A stretch of 64,000 bases of DNA. Source: Oxalobacter sp. GTDB lineage: Bacteria > Pseudomonadota > Gammaproteobacteria > Burkholderiales > Burkholderiaceae_D. The notes under the pieces are model-generated. The model was not told where the DNA came from and ran no database searches. It saw only the letters and a list, made by a program, of their open reading frames with translations. This document shows, piece after piece, positions 1-8,890 of this stretch. Location of the stretch: contig JAFWUI010000020.1 of the NCBI GenBank assembly GCA_017524145.1, positions 1 through 64,000 of the forward strand. Reading direction: 5' to 3'. Numbering within the stretch: the first letter of the stretch is position 1; each line of letters opens with the position of its first letter. The position numbers were made by a program, and so were the translations under genes.

Positions 1-125
1 GATTCGACGAAGAAACGGCGGCGGTGCAGGTTAGGCATGAAACGACGTTTGGTGACGTTGTGTGCATGGGAGATCTTGTTGCCGGAGACGGGTTTTTTTC
101 CGGTGACCTGACAGACACGAGCCAT
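1..125 (-). CDS. rpmB: 50S ribosomal protein L28, 5' part only
   Basis: Large-subunit ribosomal protein L28. The minus strand reads [20 protein letters not shown] followed by the conserved [17 protein letters not shown] block, which is diagnostic for L28. The start at 125 is fixed by a strong GGAGG ribosome site a few bases upstream. Only about 41 codons lie in the window; the gene runs off the left edge, where rpmG (L33) commonly follows in related bacteria (inference). A housekeeping gene with nothing unusual in the visible part. Confidence 0.95.
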   Translation of the reverse strand, partial: MARVCQVTGKKPVSGNKISHAHNVTKRRFMPNLHRRRFFVE

Positions 126-369
126 AGTAAATACCTCCAGATATGATTGAGAAGCCGCAATTCTATCGGCATGAATCCAAAAATGCAAGAAAAATTCAAT
201 AAAAACATCATGTTGATTGAAATAATTGTCAATCAATTTTATGAATCAAGACACATTTAGATGGTGAAGAAACCATTGTCAGAGAGAGGGAAGGAGAAAA
301 AGAAATCATAAAGATATCCCTGCAATATTCCTTGGATATCAAGGCATACTGCAGGGAAGGATACAGGTG

Positions 370-654
370 TTACTGGAGGGTTTCTGGTGCAGGTGTCCTC
401 AGGGCAGGGGCGGAACAGAAAGCCTTGAGTTTCCGGATATCCTGTTCTGCTTCAGCAATACGGTCTTCACTGACAAACTTCGCCGCTTCAACAATCTCAG
501 CATCACTGGTTTCAAAACTGATGAGGAAAGATTCTCCTTTCTTCGTGATGATGAATGCACTCATGATCTTCCCATCCGACATCTGGAAAACAGGTGGCAG
601 ATTGTATTTATCCTCAAAATCCTTGAATGCAGCGGCAATATCAGTGGTATTCAT
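370..654 (-). CDS. Small hypothetical protein (94 aa)
   Basis: Not recognised. An acidic cytoplasmic protein beginning MNTTDIAAAFKDFEDKY, with no signal peptide or membrane segment. The start at 654 is preferred because an AGGGA ribosome site lies seven bases upstream. A longer form starting at 726 would overlap the end of the preceding gene (716-979) and has no better signal. Both genes run on the minus strand with a gap of about 60 bases and probably form a two-gene unit. Function unknown. Confidence 0.6.
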   Translation of the reverse strand: MNTTDIAAAFKDFEDKYNLPPVFQMSDGKIMSAFIITKKGESFLISFETSDAEIVEAAKFVSEDRIAEAEQDIRKLKAFCSAPALRTPAPETLQ

Positions 655-715
655 TTTCAATTCCCTATCAATAGACTGCCTAGGCAGTAAAGCGGTTGCT
701 CTCTCTGTCAAAACC

Positions 716-979
716 TCAAAGCTCAATCAGGTAACCATCCGGGTCAGTATAGCCAGCTTCTTTCAGCATCCCCAGCTGTTCTTCAGACAGGGGGAAACGT
801 TCCTGTTCATAAGAAACCTTGAAATTGCAGTCACTGACTTCTTCAAACACCTGGAGATTGAACACGATATCCTGACCATCCAGATAAAAGCTGCAGACTT
901 CATCAGGCAGTTCAAATCCCAGTTTTTCCATGAAATCCATGGATACAGACTTTTCATCAGGCTTGGCAGAATCCGTCAT
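716..979 (-). CDS. Small acidic hypothetical protein (87 aa)
   Basis: Not recognised. An acidic soluble protein with a C-terminal stretch (about residues 65-87) reading LSEEQLGMLKEAGYTDPDGY. Two adjacent ATG codons exist (982 and 979); the GGGAGG ribosome site is only two bases from the first and five from the second, so 979 is chosen. The open frame extends far upstream, but that part is composition-driven and has no ribosome site. It is the first gene of a likely two-gene minus-strand unit with 370-654. Confidence 0.6.
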   Translation of the reverse strand: MTDSAKPDEKSVSMDFMEKLGFELPDEVCSFYLDGQDIVFNLQVFEEVSDCNFKVSYEQERFPLSEEQLGMLKEAGYTDPDGYLIEL

Positions 980-1287
980 CATTTCCTCCCATACATTGCA
1001 TACCGGTATCGGAAAGCCCCTTGGGCACCGTGCGATATTGTACCCAATTGATAAGGAATTGGCAGGATTATGGCAGGCCATTCCAGGCATATCCGCAAAA
1101 ACAGGGAGCGGAATCGGAAGCGATGGCAGAAATCCTGGAATTCCTTGCAATTTCCATCTCCATTTAGCCATTTTAAACAAAAATAAGCTAATATTATGGA
1201 TAAGCATAGTCAACCAGCTATCGGGGTGGAGACAAGGGAATCCCGTCAATCTGGATATGCTGTATAGACTGAGTATGGGAGCAGGAA
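980..1287. other. Divergent intergenic region
   Basis: About 308 bases between the minus-strand small gene and the plus-strand repeat protein. No coding or RNA gene recognised. A TATTAT -10-like box at 1192-1197 could serve the repeat protein gene, but its -35 partner is weak. The direct signal is limited to AT enrichment around 1165-1200. Confidence 0.4.
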
Positions 1288-1992
1288 ATGGGAGCAGGTG
1301 ACGAGCTGGAAAGGCAGGAGAACCTAGCAGGAGAAAACACGGGTTCAGGAGAAGAGGCACGCGCTTTCAAAGAGTGGTCTGATTCCTACCGTAAAGGCAA
1401 TATCGTTGACTTGTACCTGAACAAGTCAGGATATGACCGCAGCCAGCAGGAAGCCCAGCCTGACGATTCCCAGTCTTCCAAGAGCTGGAAACAATGGTTT
1501 GACTCTGACGACCAGAGCCATACAACCGCCCCGGTCCGCTTCAAATCAGAAGAAGAGATCAAGAAAGAACAGACCCAGGCCAAGGAAATCAAGACCCGGT
1601 TGGGTGTCCGTGAGGAAGAAGCACTGGCACTCAAGGCTTGGCTTGACTGGTATGAGGCAGGTGATTCCGAGCAGGCGCAGCAGTTGCCATCCACTGAACC
1701 GGCAACACCCCGTCCAGATGTCCAGGCCAAGGAAATCAAGACCCGGGTTGGTGTCCGTGAAGAAGAAGCCCTGGCAGTCAAGACATGGCTTGACTGGTAT
1801 GAGGCAGGCGATCATCCAGCCAACCAGATTCCGGTCGAGAAAACCACCCCAAGAAGACCTGATGTCATTGAGAAAGAAATCAAGACCCGTGTTGGCATCC
1901 GTGAGGAGGAAGCCAAGGCGGTCAAGGCATGGACTGAATTCTACAATGCAGGGGATTTCCTGGATGCCTATCTGGAAAAATCCGGCTATTGA
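1288..1992 (+). CDS. Internally repeated acidic protein of unknown function
   Basis: Not recognised as a named family. The 234-residue protein is built of repeats. Two near-identical units (about residues 97-128 and 136-167) read AKEIKTRxGVREEEALA, then KxWLDWYEAGD, and a third diverged copy is at 185-217 (KEIKTRVGIREEEAKAVKAW, then TEFYNAGD). The N-terminal unit (EEARAFKEW near 22-30, then DLYLNKSGY) and the C-terminus (DAYLEKSGY) match each other, so the protein opens and closes with the same motif. No signal peptide or membrane span. The start at 1288 has GGGAG six bases upstream. It is followed by tRNA-Gly. A short helical protein-interaction module is possible but is inference. Confidence 0.75.
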   Translation: MGAGDELERQENLAGENTGSGEEARAFKEWSDSYRKGNIVDLYLNKSGYDRSQQEAQPDDSQSSKSWKQWFDSDDQSHTTAPVRFKSEEEIKKEQTQAKEIKTRLGVREEEALALKAWLDWYEAGDSEQAQQLPSTEPATPRPDVQAKEIKTRVGVREEEALAVKTWLDWYEAGDHPANQIPVEKTTPRRPDVIEKEIKTRVGIREEEAKAVKAWTEFYNAGDFLDAYLEKSGY

Positions 1993-2039
1993 ACAGTCTG
2001 GCATTCCAATCATGTCAGGCATATAATACCCATTCCTTC

Positions 2040-2113
2040 GCGGGCGTAGCTCAATGGTAGAGCAGAAGCTTCCCAAGCTTAAGACGAGGGTTCAATTCCC
2101 TTCGCCCGCTCCA
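2040..2113 (+). tRNA. tRNA-Gly (anticodon CCC)
   Basis: Complete cloverleaf: acceptor GCGGGCG pairs with CGCCCGC, the D-arm reads GCTCAATGGTAGAGC, the anticodon arm is GAAGC-TTCCCAA-GCTTA with anticodon CCC, the T-arm contains GGTTCAATTCC, and the CCA end is encoded. It reads GGG glycine codons. Confidence 0.95.
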
Positions 2114-2315
2114 ATGACAGATGGTCTCCATAAATCACATTGAGAACAGATGCTTGCGGGATATTTGTCTGTTCCTTGTGATACAAAATGCCCAAGTTCC
2201 CTATGCAGGATTGATGGTTTCAGTGCATCGGGAAAACCAGAATCATAAAATCCGTTAAGTTGAATGACATTTGTATCATTCCGTTGTATTCCTCAAAAAT
2301 GCATGGTGATATCCG

Positions 2316-4460
2316 ATGATGCGCGATAAGCCCGTGAGACCGATCAAGACCCTGCTGATTGACAATTACGATTCATTCACCTGCAATCTTTATCATCTAA
2401 TTGCAGAAGTCAACGGAATGCCTCCCATATTGATTCACAATGATCAAGAGGGGTGGACTGCAGACCGGTTCAATCAGTTTGATAATATCGTCCTTTCACC
2501 TGGACCAGGGCATCCTGATAAACCAGAAGATTTTGGTCTATGTGCTGATGCTGTCCGGCAGAAGGTGATTCCTGTACTCGGTATATGTTTGGGGCATCAG
2601 GGCATCTGCAGCATCCATGGAGCAGATATTGTTCAGGCAAAAGAAATCTGCCATGGCCGTCTCTTTCCAATTTCGCATAATAGGAAAGGACTGTTTTCCG
2701 GGATTCCCAGTCCTATGACGGTCGTCCGCTACCATTCGCTGGCAGTTGCCGATCTACCGGAAACCCTCAACATTACCGCCATGACTGCAGACGGTACCAT
2801 AATGGGTGTTCAACATAAGACTTTTCCACAATGGGGAGTCCAGTTTCATCCTGAGTCCATCTGCACGGATTATGGAAAACAGCTATTCATCAACTTCCGC
2901 AGACTGACAGAAGATTGGTGGCAGTTGCATACGAAGCCAATTTCTCCATTAGGGTCATTGCCACAGGCCATAACAGTTCCTGCAACAGAACGGTATGTAG
3001 AAGCCAAGGATTCATATCTGTTGCATCGAGTATTGGACATATCTTTGGATGCTTCTCAGGTTGAGCAGGTCTTTAACCGTTGTTTTCGACAGGATGGACC
3101 TGCAATCTGGTTGGATAGCAGCCGTTCTGGTTATGGATCAGGACGTTTTTCTTTCCTCTGTGCACCATCAGGACCGCTTGGCCGTACAGCTGCTGCGAAT
3201 GTAGCGGAAGGGACTGTGACTGTCAGAAATCAGCAGGGTGAAAAAGCTGTTTTTCATAGAAATTGCCTGGATTGGCTGGCAGACGATATCCGACAGTATC
3301 AGATTGAACCTCCAGACGCACCATTTGAGTTTGCGCTTGGATGGATTGGGTATCTTGGTTATGAACTGAAAGCGCAGTGTGGTGCGGAAATGGCCCATCG
3401 ATCCCCTTATCCGGATTCAGGACTTCTGTTCTGTGACAGGGGCATTGTCATTGACCATCAGGAAAACCAACTGCATCTCTTGGCTTTGGCAGAGCCATCT
3501 ACAGAAAATGATGCATACCAATGGCTGGAAGATATCCAGAATAATCTTCAGAAGGATATTGAACCAGAAAATGGTGATGGATTATCCGAAGGAGGTTTTC
3601 AGGGAACATTGGACCTGACTGAACCGATATCCCTTCTGCATGGCAAGGAAGAGTACATTGACCGTATTGAGGCCTGTCAGTCCCTCATCAGGCAAGGGGA
3701 GACCTATGAGGTCTGCTTGACCAATAGGGTCGCAGGGGCGACGGATGCGGATGCTTGGACGGTTTACCGTATGCTGCGCAGACGCAATCCTGCGCCATAC
3801 AGTGTATTCATGCAATTTGATGGAATCAGTATCCTTGGTTGTTCGCCAGAGCGTTTCATGAAAATCTCACGTGGTGGTGTGGCAGAGACAAAGCCAATCA
3901 AGGGAACCAGGCCAAGGGGCATTGATCCAGCAGCAGATGCTCGGATTGTCGATGAGCTGGCAACAAATGAAAAAGAGCGGGCAGAGAATCTGATGATTGT
4001 CGATTTGGCCAGGCATGATCTTGGCTGGACGGCAGAAACCGGGAGTGTTTCAGTTCCTGATTTGTTCGGTATCGAAAGCTATCAGACAGTCCATCAGATG
4101 GTCAGTACGGTGAAATCACATATCCGTCAGGGCATTTCTCCTTGTCAATGTATCCAGCAGGCATTTCCGGGTGGTTCCATGACAGGAGCTCCTAAAAAAC
4201 GTACGATGAAGATTATCGACAATCTTGAAGGTGCTGCACGGGGCATTTATTCGGGGGTTTTAGGGTATTTCTCATTGTGTGGTGCCGTTGATTTGAGTAT
4301 CGTTATCCGGACCATGGTTATGCGTCAGGATGGCGGTTTCTCCTTCGGGGTCGGTGGAGCGGTCACCGTTCTGTCAGACCCGGTTGCTGAATATGAAGAA
4401 ACACGGGATAAGGCACGGGCATTCCTTGATTTATTTGGAACAGACTTTCCCGTATCTTAA
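2316..4460 (+). CDS. pabAB: Fused aminodeoxychorismate synthase (PabA-PabB)
   Basis: Makes 4-amino-4-deoxychorismate from chorismate and glutamine, the first committed step to p-aminobenzoate and folate. Residues 10-197 are a class I glutamine amidotransferase with the catalytic cysteine in GICLGHQG (C91) and the His/Glu pair in QFHPES (H178, E180). Residues from about 230 are the chorismate-binding PabB/TrpE domain, ending with PGGSMTGAPK and a DLARHDLG block. The PIKGT motif (527-531) carries the lysine typical of aminodeoxychorismate synthase; anthranilate synthase has alanine there. The 714-residue length fits a natural fusion of the two subunits. The PabC-like gene follows after 11 bases, supporting folate rather than tryptophan synthesis. 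Confidence 0.93.
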   Translation: MMRDKPVRPIKTLLIDNYDSFTCNLYHLIAEVNGMPPILIHNDQEGWTADRFNQFDNIVLSPGPGHPDKPEDFGLCADAVRQKVIPVLGICLGHQGICSIHGADIVQAKEICHGRLFPISHNRKGLFSGIPSPMTVVRYHSLAVADLPETLNITAMTADGTIMGVQHKTFPQWGVQFHPESICTDYGKQLFINFRRLTEDWWQLHTKPISPLGSLPQAITVPATERYVEAKDSYLLHRVLDISLDASQVEQVFNRCFRQDGPAIWLDSSRSGYGSGRFSFLCAPSGPLGRTAAANVAEGTVTVRNQQGEKAVFHRNCLDWLADDIRQYQIEPPDAPFEFALGWIGYLGYELKAQCGAEMAHRSPYPDSGLLFCDRGIVIDHQENQLHLLALAEPSTENDAYQWLEDIQNNLQKDIEPENGDGLSEGGFQGTLDLTEPISLLHGKEEYIDRIEACQSLIRQGETYEVCLTNRVAGATDADAWTVYRMLRRRNPAPYSVFMQFDGISILGCSPERFMKISRGGVAETKPIKGTRPRGIDPAADARIVDELATNEKERAENLMIVDLARHDLGWTAETGSVSVPDLFGIESYQTVHQMVSTVKSHIRQGISPCQCIQQAFPGGSMTGAPKKRTMKIIDNLEGAARGIYSGVLGYFSLCGAVDLSIVIRTMVMRQDGGFSFGVGGAVTVLSDPVAEYEETRDKARAFLDLFGTDFPVS

Positions 4461-4471
4461 GGGGAATCAGG

Positions 4472-5287
4472 ATGGCAGGAATTTCTGAAACCATTTACCA
4501 GACAGATTTTACAGGTGTCCTGTCGGTGACAGAGTCGCCTGAAAAACAAGTTCTTGTTGCAGATTCATGGCTTGTCAGGAACGGTAATGCCATTGCTCTG
4601 GATTTGCATCGTAAACGTTTCTTCAACAGCTGTAGCCAGCTGTATCAGATTCGTCCCGATGTCCTTCAACCTTACTGGTTGATGATGCTCAATAAGATTC
4701 CGCATCATGGATTATGGTTTCCCCGCGTCGAGCTGGCAGGAAATGCAAGGCAACCCAAGCTTCAGGTCCGTATCCGTCCTGCGCCTCCTCTGAAAGAAAC
4801 GGTCAGGCTGTGTCTCTGCAATATACCTGACAGGCGCCATGCCCCCCGTCATAAAGGTCCTGATATGAGCCTGTTGGGAGAAATCCGCCAGCAGATACTG
4901 ATGCAGGGAGCAGATGAAGGAATTATTGTTTCCCCCAAGGGTTACCTGTTGGAAGGGCTGACTACCAGCATCCTTTGGTGGGAAGAGCTCAATGGTCAAC
5001 AGACATTATGTGCAGTTCCTGATGCCAATAGGATCCTACCGGGAACTATCCGTGAATTGATACTGTCTATTGCGGAACAATCAGGTATACCTACCGCCTA
5101 TCGGCTCGTTTTACCTGCTCGGTTGAATGGCCGTGAGGTCTGTGCTGTAAATGCACTGCACGGTATCCGGTCTGCAATACCTTGGCAGAACTCGCCATTC
5201 ATTCCAAAAAATGATGCCAAGGCTGAAAAACGTCTGAAAGAATGGCGGCATGCTATTGAGGCATATGCATCCCCGATAACAGCGTGA
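4472..5287 (+). CDS. pabC: PLP-dependent class IV aminotransferase, likely aminodeoxychorismate lyase
   Basis: Probably releases pyruvate from aminodeoxychorismate to give p-aminobenzoate. The fold-type IV PLP pattern is visible: RHKGPDMSLLGEIR (about 125-138) has the lysine expected to hold PLP, ADEGIIVSPKGYLLEG (147-162) has the glutamate-glycine turn, and VNALHGIR (about 229-236) matches the family's final cofactor loop. At 271 residues it is a usual length. The family also contains D-amino-acid and branched-chain aminotransferases, but position 11 bases after pabAB in the same direction makes PabC the best reading. AAGGGG precedes the ATG. The sequence is divergent, so the symbol rests partly on context. 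Confidence 0.8.
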   Translation: MAGISETIYQTDFTGVLSVTESPEKQVLVADSWLVRNGNAIALDLHRKRFFNSCSQLYQIRPDVLQPYWLMMLNKIPHHGLWFPRVELAGNARQPKLQVRIRPAPPLKETVRLCLCNIPDRRHAPRHKGPDMSLLGEIRQQILMQGADEGIIVSPKGYLLEGLTTSILWWEELNGQQTLCAVPDANRILPGTIRELILSIAEQSGIPTAYRLVLPARLNGREVCAVNALHGIRSAIPWQNSPFIPKNDAKAEKRLKEWRHAIEAYASPITA

Positions 5288-5370
5288 GACTGCAGTCGAT
5301 GTAACCGGGTGGCATTCTCTGCATCTCAGGTTTTTGGTATGCTGGAAACAGCTTTCAACAGGAGGAAGGT

Positions 5371-6177
5371 ATGGGATTGTTTGGAGAAAAAAAACCAAAA
5401 ACCTGTCCGGTCTGCAACAGGCAATTTTCTGGTATTGGATGGTCTCTGCCTGATGGAGTGCTCTGCGACACCTGCTGGCATCAGGTGGAGGACCACTTCG
5501 AGAACGATGATATCCTCGAGGAGGAATATTCTGTCGAAGGGGCAAGGCGCTATATCGCTGACAGGAAGAACCGGAAAACGGCTAAACCCGTGCCGAAAAT
5601 CTACAAACCCCAGCCACTGCGGATATCTGACAGCTGCATGAATTGCGGAGCCCCGGTCGATGAAGAAGCCGCTGTCCTGAGAGACAGGTCCCCCATCTGC
5701 GATGCCTGCGCCTCGGAAGTCCGTATCATCTATCCGCTTATCCGGACACTGATTCAGGAACCATTCGAGGGAGATGAAGAACCTATACTGCTGGATTCAT
5801 TGAACAGGATCACTTACCCTGAATTCCAGAAAGCCTTGACCGTTGCAGCGGAAACCAGGAACCGGTACCGGCAGCATTACGGGAACTGCAAGGCAGTTTT
5901 CCTGGTGGATGACAACAGGCGGATTGAGAAACGCCGTAGCTGGAACTGTTCAGTCAAGGGCAGGACAGTCTATGGGATGGTCCAGGCGAAAGACCGGTTT
6001 GCAGTCAGGCGCAGGGAAAGGACCTATCAGGACACCATCATGGGGCTTGATATACCGTATTACTATAAGCTCAGTGGCAGGATGTCAGATGCCATACCTG
6101 AAGGGTACGCTGGGAGCCTTGTCTTTGACCATGATATTCCGTACATCTATCCAGGAGACATCCTGATAATCAACTGA
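5371..6177 (+). CDS. Double zinc-ribbon protein of unknown function
   Basis: Not assigned a function. The 268-residue protein has two four-cysteine metal sites: CPVC and CDTC (about residues 12-35) and CMNC and CDAC (about 89-114). A C-terminal mixed alpha/beta part contains KAVFLVDD and GRTVYGMV. The first knuckle resembles DUF4428-like zinc ribbons (from memory). No signal peptide. AGGAGG lies just upstream of the ATG. The next gene starts 11 bases after the stop and is a shorter paralogue sharing a CxxC-CxxC site, a VxxxYP motif, a (K/R)xAVFxV strand and a VYG/LYG strand, so the pair likely arose by duplication. Confidence 0.75.
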   Translation: MGLFGEKKPKTCPVCNRQFSGIGWSLPDGVLCDTCWHQVEDHFENDDILEEEYSVEGARRYIADRKNRKTAKPVPKIYKPQPLRISDSCMNCGAPVDEEAAVLRDRSPICDACASEVRIIYPLIRTLIQEPFEGDEEPILLDSLNRITYPEFQKALTVAAETRNRYRQHYGNCKAVFLVDDNRRIEKRRSWNCSVKGRTVYGMVQAKDRFAVRRRERTYQDTIMGLDIPYYYKLSGRMSDAIPEGYAGSLVFDHDIPYIYPGDILIIN

Positions 6178-6188
6178 AAGGAGCAGAT

Positions 6189-6758
6189 ATGCGCAGAAAT
6201 CAGATCAAGCGGTTGGATATTGGATTCTGTTCCTTGTGTGGCAGGGCGGCATTCTGGTCTGAAAATGCCAAAAAGCTCCAGGACGATGCCATCATCTGCG
6301 GTGAGTGCGTCCGGAAACTGCGGGTGATGTACCCCTTTCCACTTGACCCGAAGGATATCAAGCATGACCCATTGAAGAACCTGACAACCGGACAGGCAAG
6401 GGACGCCATGGGAAAAGTCACGGAATTCATCGAGGATTTCCGTGAACGGTATGGTTACAGGAATGCCGTCTTTATCGTCAATAAAATCGAGAAAGAAGGG
6501 GGCGGCTTGTTCAAGTCGCCGCTTTACTGTTTGTATGGCAGGGTCCTTTACGGTGGATTTTCAATCAATGAGGATGTCACCGTCAAACATGGCCAGAGCC
6601 TGTATCAGTGCAGGCTGAAAGATGTCTATCTGGATGTTCCCCTTACAGACGGCTATGCTCTGCGAGAGAAGGATCATGCGGAAGGCGGCTATCCAGCCAT
6701 CCTTCAGATACAGGAAAGGAACCTTGATATTCAAGTCAGGGACCTGATTGTGAAATGA
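6189..6758 (+). CDS. Single zinc-ribbon paralogue of the upstream gene
   Basis: Function unknown. The 189-residue protein has one CSLC/CGEC zinc site (about residues 14-41), followed by VRKLRVMYPF, then RNAVFIV and GRVLYGGF, in the same order as the second half of the upstream 268-residue protein. It lacks the first zinc knuckle of that protein. The ribosome site AAAGGAG is six bases from the ATG. The two genes are evidently co-transcribed. They could bind nucleic acid or act as regulatory scaffolds, but nothing visible decides this. Confidence 0.75.
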   Translation: MRRNQIKRLDIGFCSLCGRAAFWSENAKKLQDDAIICGECVRKLRVMYPFPLDPKDIKHDPLKNLTTGQARDAMGKVTEFIEDFRERYGYRNAVFIVNKIEKEGGGLFKSPLYCLYGRVLYGGFSINEDVTVKHGQSLYQCRLKDVYLDVPLTDGYALREKDHAEGGYPAILQIQERNLDIQVRDLIVK

Positions 6759-6880
6759 CGGTTTTCTGCCTTATATCCTGAAACAGAAAAACTGGGGTGT
6801 CTCCTGCAAGATTTTTAGGAATACCTTACAATATCACTGTTTTATTTCCCAATTCCCCGAAAATCAGAAAGGATAAGCTA

Positions 6881-7045
6881 ATGGACATCAAGGACCTGCC
6901 ACAGGAAGAAAGGACAAAATGTGAAGTCTGGACACGCGTTATGGGCTACCATCGCCCGATTTCCCAATGGAATGACGGTAAACAGTCCGAAGCACGCGAA
7001 CGCCGCTATTTCACCGAACAGGCCTGTTCTGGAAAACTTTCCTGA
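6881..7045 (+). CDS. Stand-alone NrdD-like mini-protein (54 aa)
   Basis: A 54-residue protein whose centre, CEVWTRVMGYHRPISQWN followed by GK and an ERRYF(T/F) block, matches the short C-terminal segment of anaerobic class III ribonucleotide reductase (Pfam NRDD). A complete reductase is over 600 residues and there is no catalytic barrel here, so it cannot itself reduce nucleotides. Short free-standing versions are widespread in Burkholderiales (recollection). The start at 6881 has AAGGA seven bases upstream; the longer open frame from 6797 lacks one. It has its own terminator at 7065. The role is unknown; metal or nucleotide binding is possible. Confidence 0.75.
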   Translation: MDIKDLPQEERTKCEVWTRVMGYHRPISQWNDGKQSEARERRYFTEQACSGKLS

Positions 7046-7064
7046 TTTCAGGGGTGAAGCGGCA

Positions 7065-7089
7065 AGCCGGGGTTTCCCCGGCTTTTTTT
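7065..7089 (+). terminator. Rho-independent terminator
   Basis: Perfect 8-bp stem AGCCGGGG / CCCCGGCT with a TTT loop followed by six or more T. It lies 20 bases after the NrdD-like mini-gene and ends that transcript before the iron alcohol dehydrogenase gene. Confidence 0.92.
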
Positions 7090-7196
7090 GTCAAGACGGC
7101 AGAAGCCACACACCATCAGACGCAAATATGCCCGTCATCCCCAGGCTGTGATATCGTATCCAGGATCCTGTTTTCCTGACCTTTCAAGGAGCAACC

Positions 7197-8315
7197 ATGT
7201 CCTGGAACTACGCACAGCCTGTGACAATCCGTTTCGGCAACGGCCGCATCGCTGAACTTGTCAAAGAAATCAACGCATTGGGTGGCAGTAAAGGTATCCT
7301 GATCACCTCACCGTCCTTCGAGAAAAGCGGTCTCATCCAGAAAATCGTTTCAGACAGCCAACCGCTGATCAAAGCTGTTTACAGCAACGTCAATCCCAAC
7401 CCAGACATCACCGAATGCGAAGGCTGCATCGCACTCATCCGTGAACATCAATGCGATTTCGTTGTTGCACTCGGAGGGGGCAGCGTCCTCGACTGTGCCA
7501 AGGCAGCGGCACTCATGGCAACCGCTGATTTACCGGTTTCTGCCTATATGGACAACGCCAGCCTGCTGCCTGCCAAAGGACTGCCGTTGATAGCCGTACC
7601 GACAACTGCAGGCACCGGCAGTGAAATCAGCAGTGTTTCCGTACTCTCAGACCATACCAAGAAGGTCAAGAAACCTCTGGCGACCCCGGCATTCTTTCCG
7701 ACCCTTGCCATCATCGACCCGGAACTCACCCTGACCGTGCCGCCGCATATCACCGCCTGCACAGGCATGGATGTGCTCTGCCATGCGCTGGAAGCCTTCT
7801 GGAGCCGTCAGCATCAGCCCATCTGCGATTCATTCGCCATCAATGCCATCAGGCTTGTCATGCAGAACCTCAAGACTGTCTATGATGAACCCAACAACCT
7901 TCCAGCCCGTGAAAGGATGGCAGAAGCCTCCCTTCTGGCAGGGCTGGCATTCACCGTGCCGCGGACAAACTGTTCCCATGCCTGTTCCTATCCGCTGACC
8001 AATGACCTAGGCATTCCCCATGGGGAAGCCTGCGCCATCACCATCGACTATTTCATGCGGATCAATGCCCAGGCAGATGATGGCAGGCTCAGGATGCTTG
8101 CCGGCATGCTCGGTTATGGCTCGGCTTCAGAGCTTGCTGATGCCATCACCCAGCTCAAGAAAGACATCGGCATCATGCCTGACCTCAAAACCTTCAACCT
8201 GACCGACGGACAGATTGAAGGGCTTGTACAGAACAGCCAGAACCCCATCCTGAAGCTCAATCCGGTTGAAATCACTCCTGCGATGCTCCGTGAAATGTAT
8301 AACCAGATGCGGTGA
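7197..8315 (+). CDS. Iron-containing alcohol dehydrogenase
   Basis: A group III metal-dependent, NAD(P)-linked alcohol dehydrogenase, cytoplasmic, 372 residues. The dinucleotide-binding GGGSVLDCAK lies near residues 93-102 and the AVPTTAGTGSE block near 132-142. Metal ligands are visible as Asp and His in GMDVLCHALEAFW (D and H about 191 and 195), His in NCSHACSYP and His in IPHGEA. AAGGAG precedes the ATG. It stands alone between a terminator and a lipoprotein gene, so the physiological substrate (ethanol, butanol, lactaldehyde, phosphonate-derived alcohols) cannot be told from context. Confidence 0.9.
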   Translation: MSWNYAQPVTIRFGNGRIAELVKEINALGGSKGILITSPSFEKSGLIQKIVSDSQPLIKAVYSNVNPNPDITECEGCIALIREHQCDFVVALGGGSVLDCAKAAALMATADLPVSAYMDNASLLPAKGLPLIAVPTTAGTGSEISSVSVLSDHTKKVKKPLATPAFFPTLAIIDPELTLTVPPHITACTGMDVLCHALEAFWSRQHQPICDSFAINAIRLVMQNLKTVYDEPNNLPARERMAEASLLAGLAFTVPRTNCSHACSYPLTNDLGIPHGEACAITIDYFMRINAQADDGRLRMLAGMLGYGSASELADAITQLKKDIGIMPDLKTFNLTDGQIEGLVQNSQNPILKLNPVEITPAMLREMYNQMR

Positions 8316-8466
8316 CAGCGTTCCGGAAGCAACCATCAATCGGAAACAAGGTATCATAATGATGTTGTAAGCGTTTTTAAGGGGTAGAAGAGGGCCTCTC
8401 CAAGCCAACAGGAAAACGGTTGCAGGGGAATCCTGGCCTTCTGCCATCAGAAGAAAGGAAAACACC

Positions 8467-8865
8467 ATGAAACATTCAAAATGGGCTTTATTCGGTATCG
8501 CTGCCCTGTGTGCTGGTATGCTGGTTGGCTGTGGCAAGCCAAGCAAAGAGCAGGTTGTTGAAATGGCTGCGAAAGAACTCGGCAAAAACGTACCGCAGCA
8601 GCTGGATTCCGTCACCACCCTGACCAAGGCAGAAGCCAATAACGGTACGCTGAACCTCTATTACACCATTTCCCGCCCAGACGCCCAGCTGCATGCTGCA
8701 GAAGCCGAAATGGGTATCCGGAGCAACATCATCGAACAGTACTGCTATAACGACCAGAACAAGCCGATGCGTGAAATGGGCATCGAAGTCCAGCACAACT
8801 ACACCGACTCGACCGGAGCAGCCCTGTTCACCATCAAGGCTGATCCCAGCCAGTGCACCAAATAA
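8467..8865 (+). CDS. Small lipoprotein of unknown function
   Basis: A 132-residue predicted lipoprotein: a positively charged start MKHSKW, a hydrophobic stretch and a lipobox LVGC with the lipidated cysteine at about residue 22. The mature part has a few polar beta-type segments (LNLYYTISR) and two further cysteines (about 99 and 130). Not recognised beyond that. AAAGGAAA precedes the ATG. The D-Ala-D-Ala dipeptidase gene follows after 25 bases and may be co-transcribed, hinting at an envelope role. Confidence 0.75.
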   Translation: MKHSKWALFGIAALCAGMLVGCGKPSKEQVVEMAAKELGKNVPQQLDSVTTLTKAEANNGTLNLYYTISRPDAQLHAAEAEMGIRSNIIEQYCYNDQNKPMREMGIEVQHNYTDSTGAALFTIKADPSQCTK

Positions 8866-8890
8866 CCTGTCCCTGTGTTGAGGGTCGGCT

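Noticed and set aside
2316..4460. Anthranilate synthase (TrpE-TrpG fusion)
   Set aside because: The PIKGT motif with lysine and the adjacent class IV aminotransferase fit aminodeoxychorismate synthase; no trp genes are nearby.
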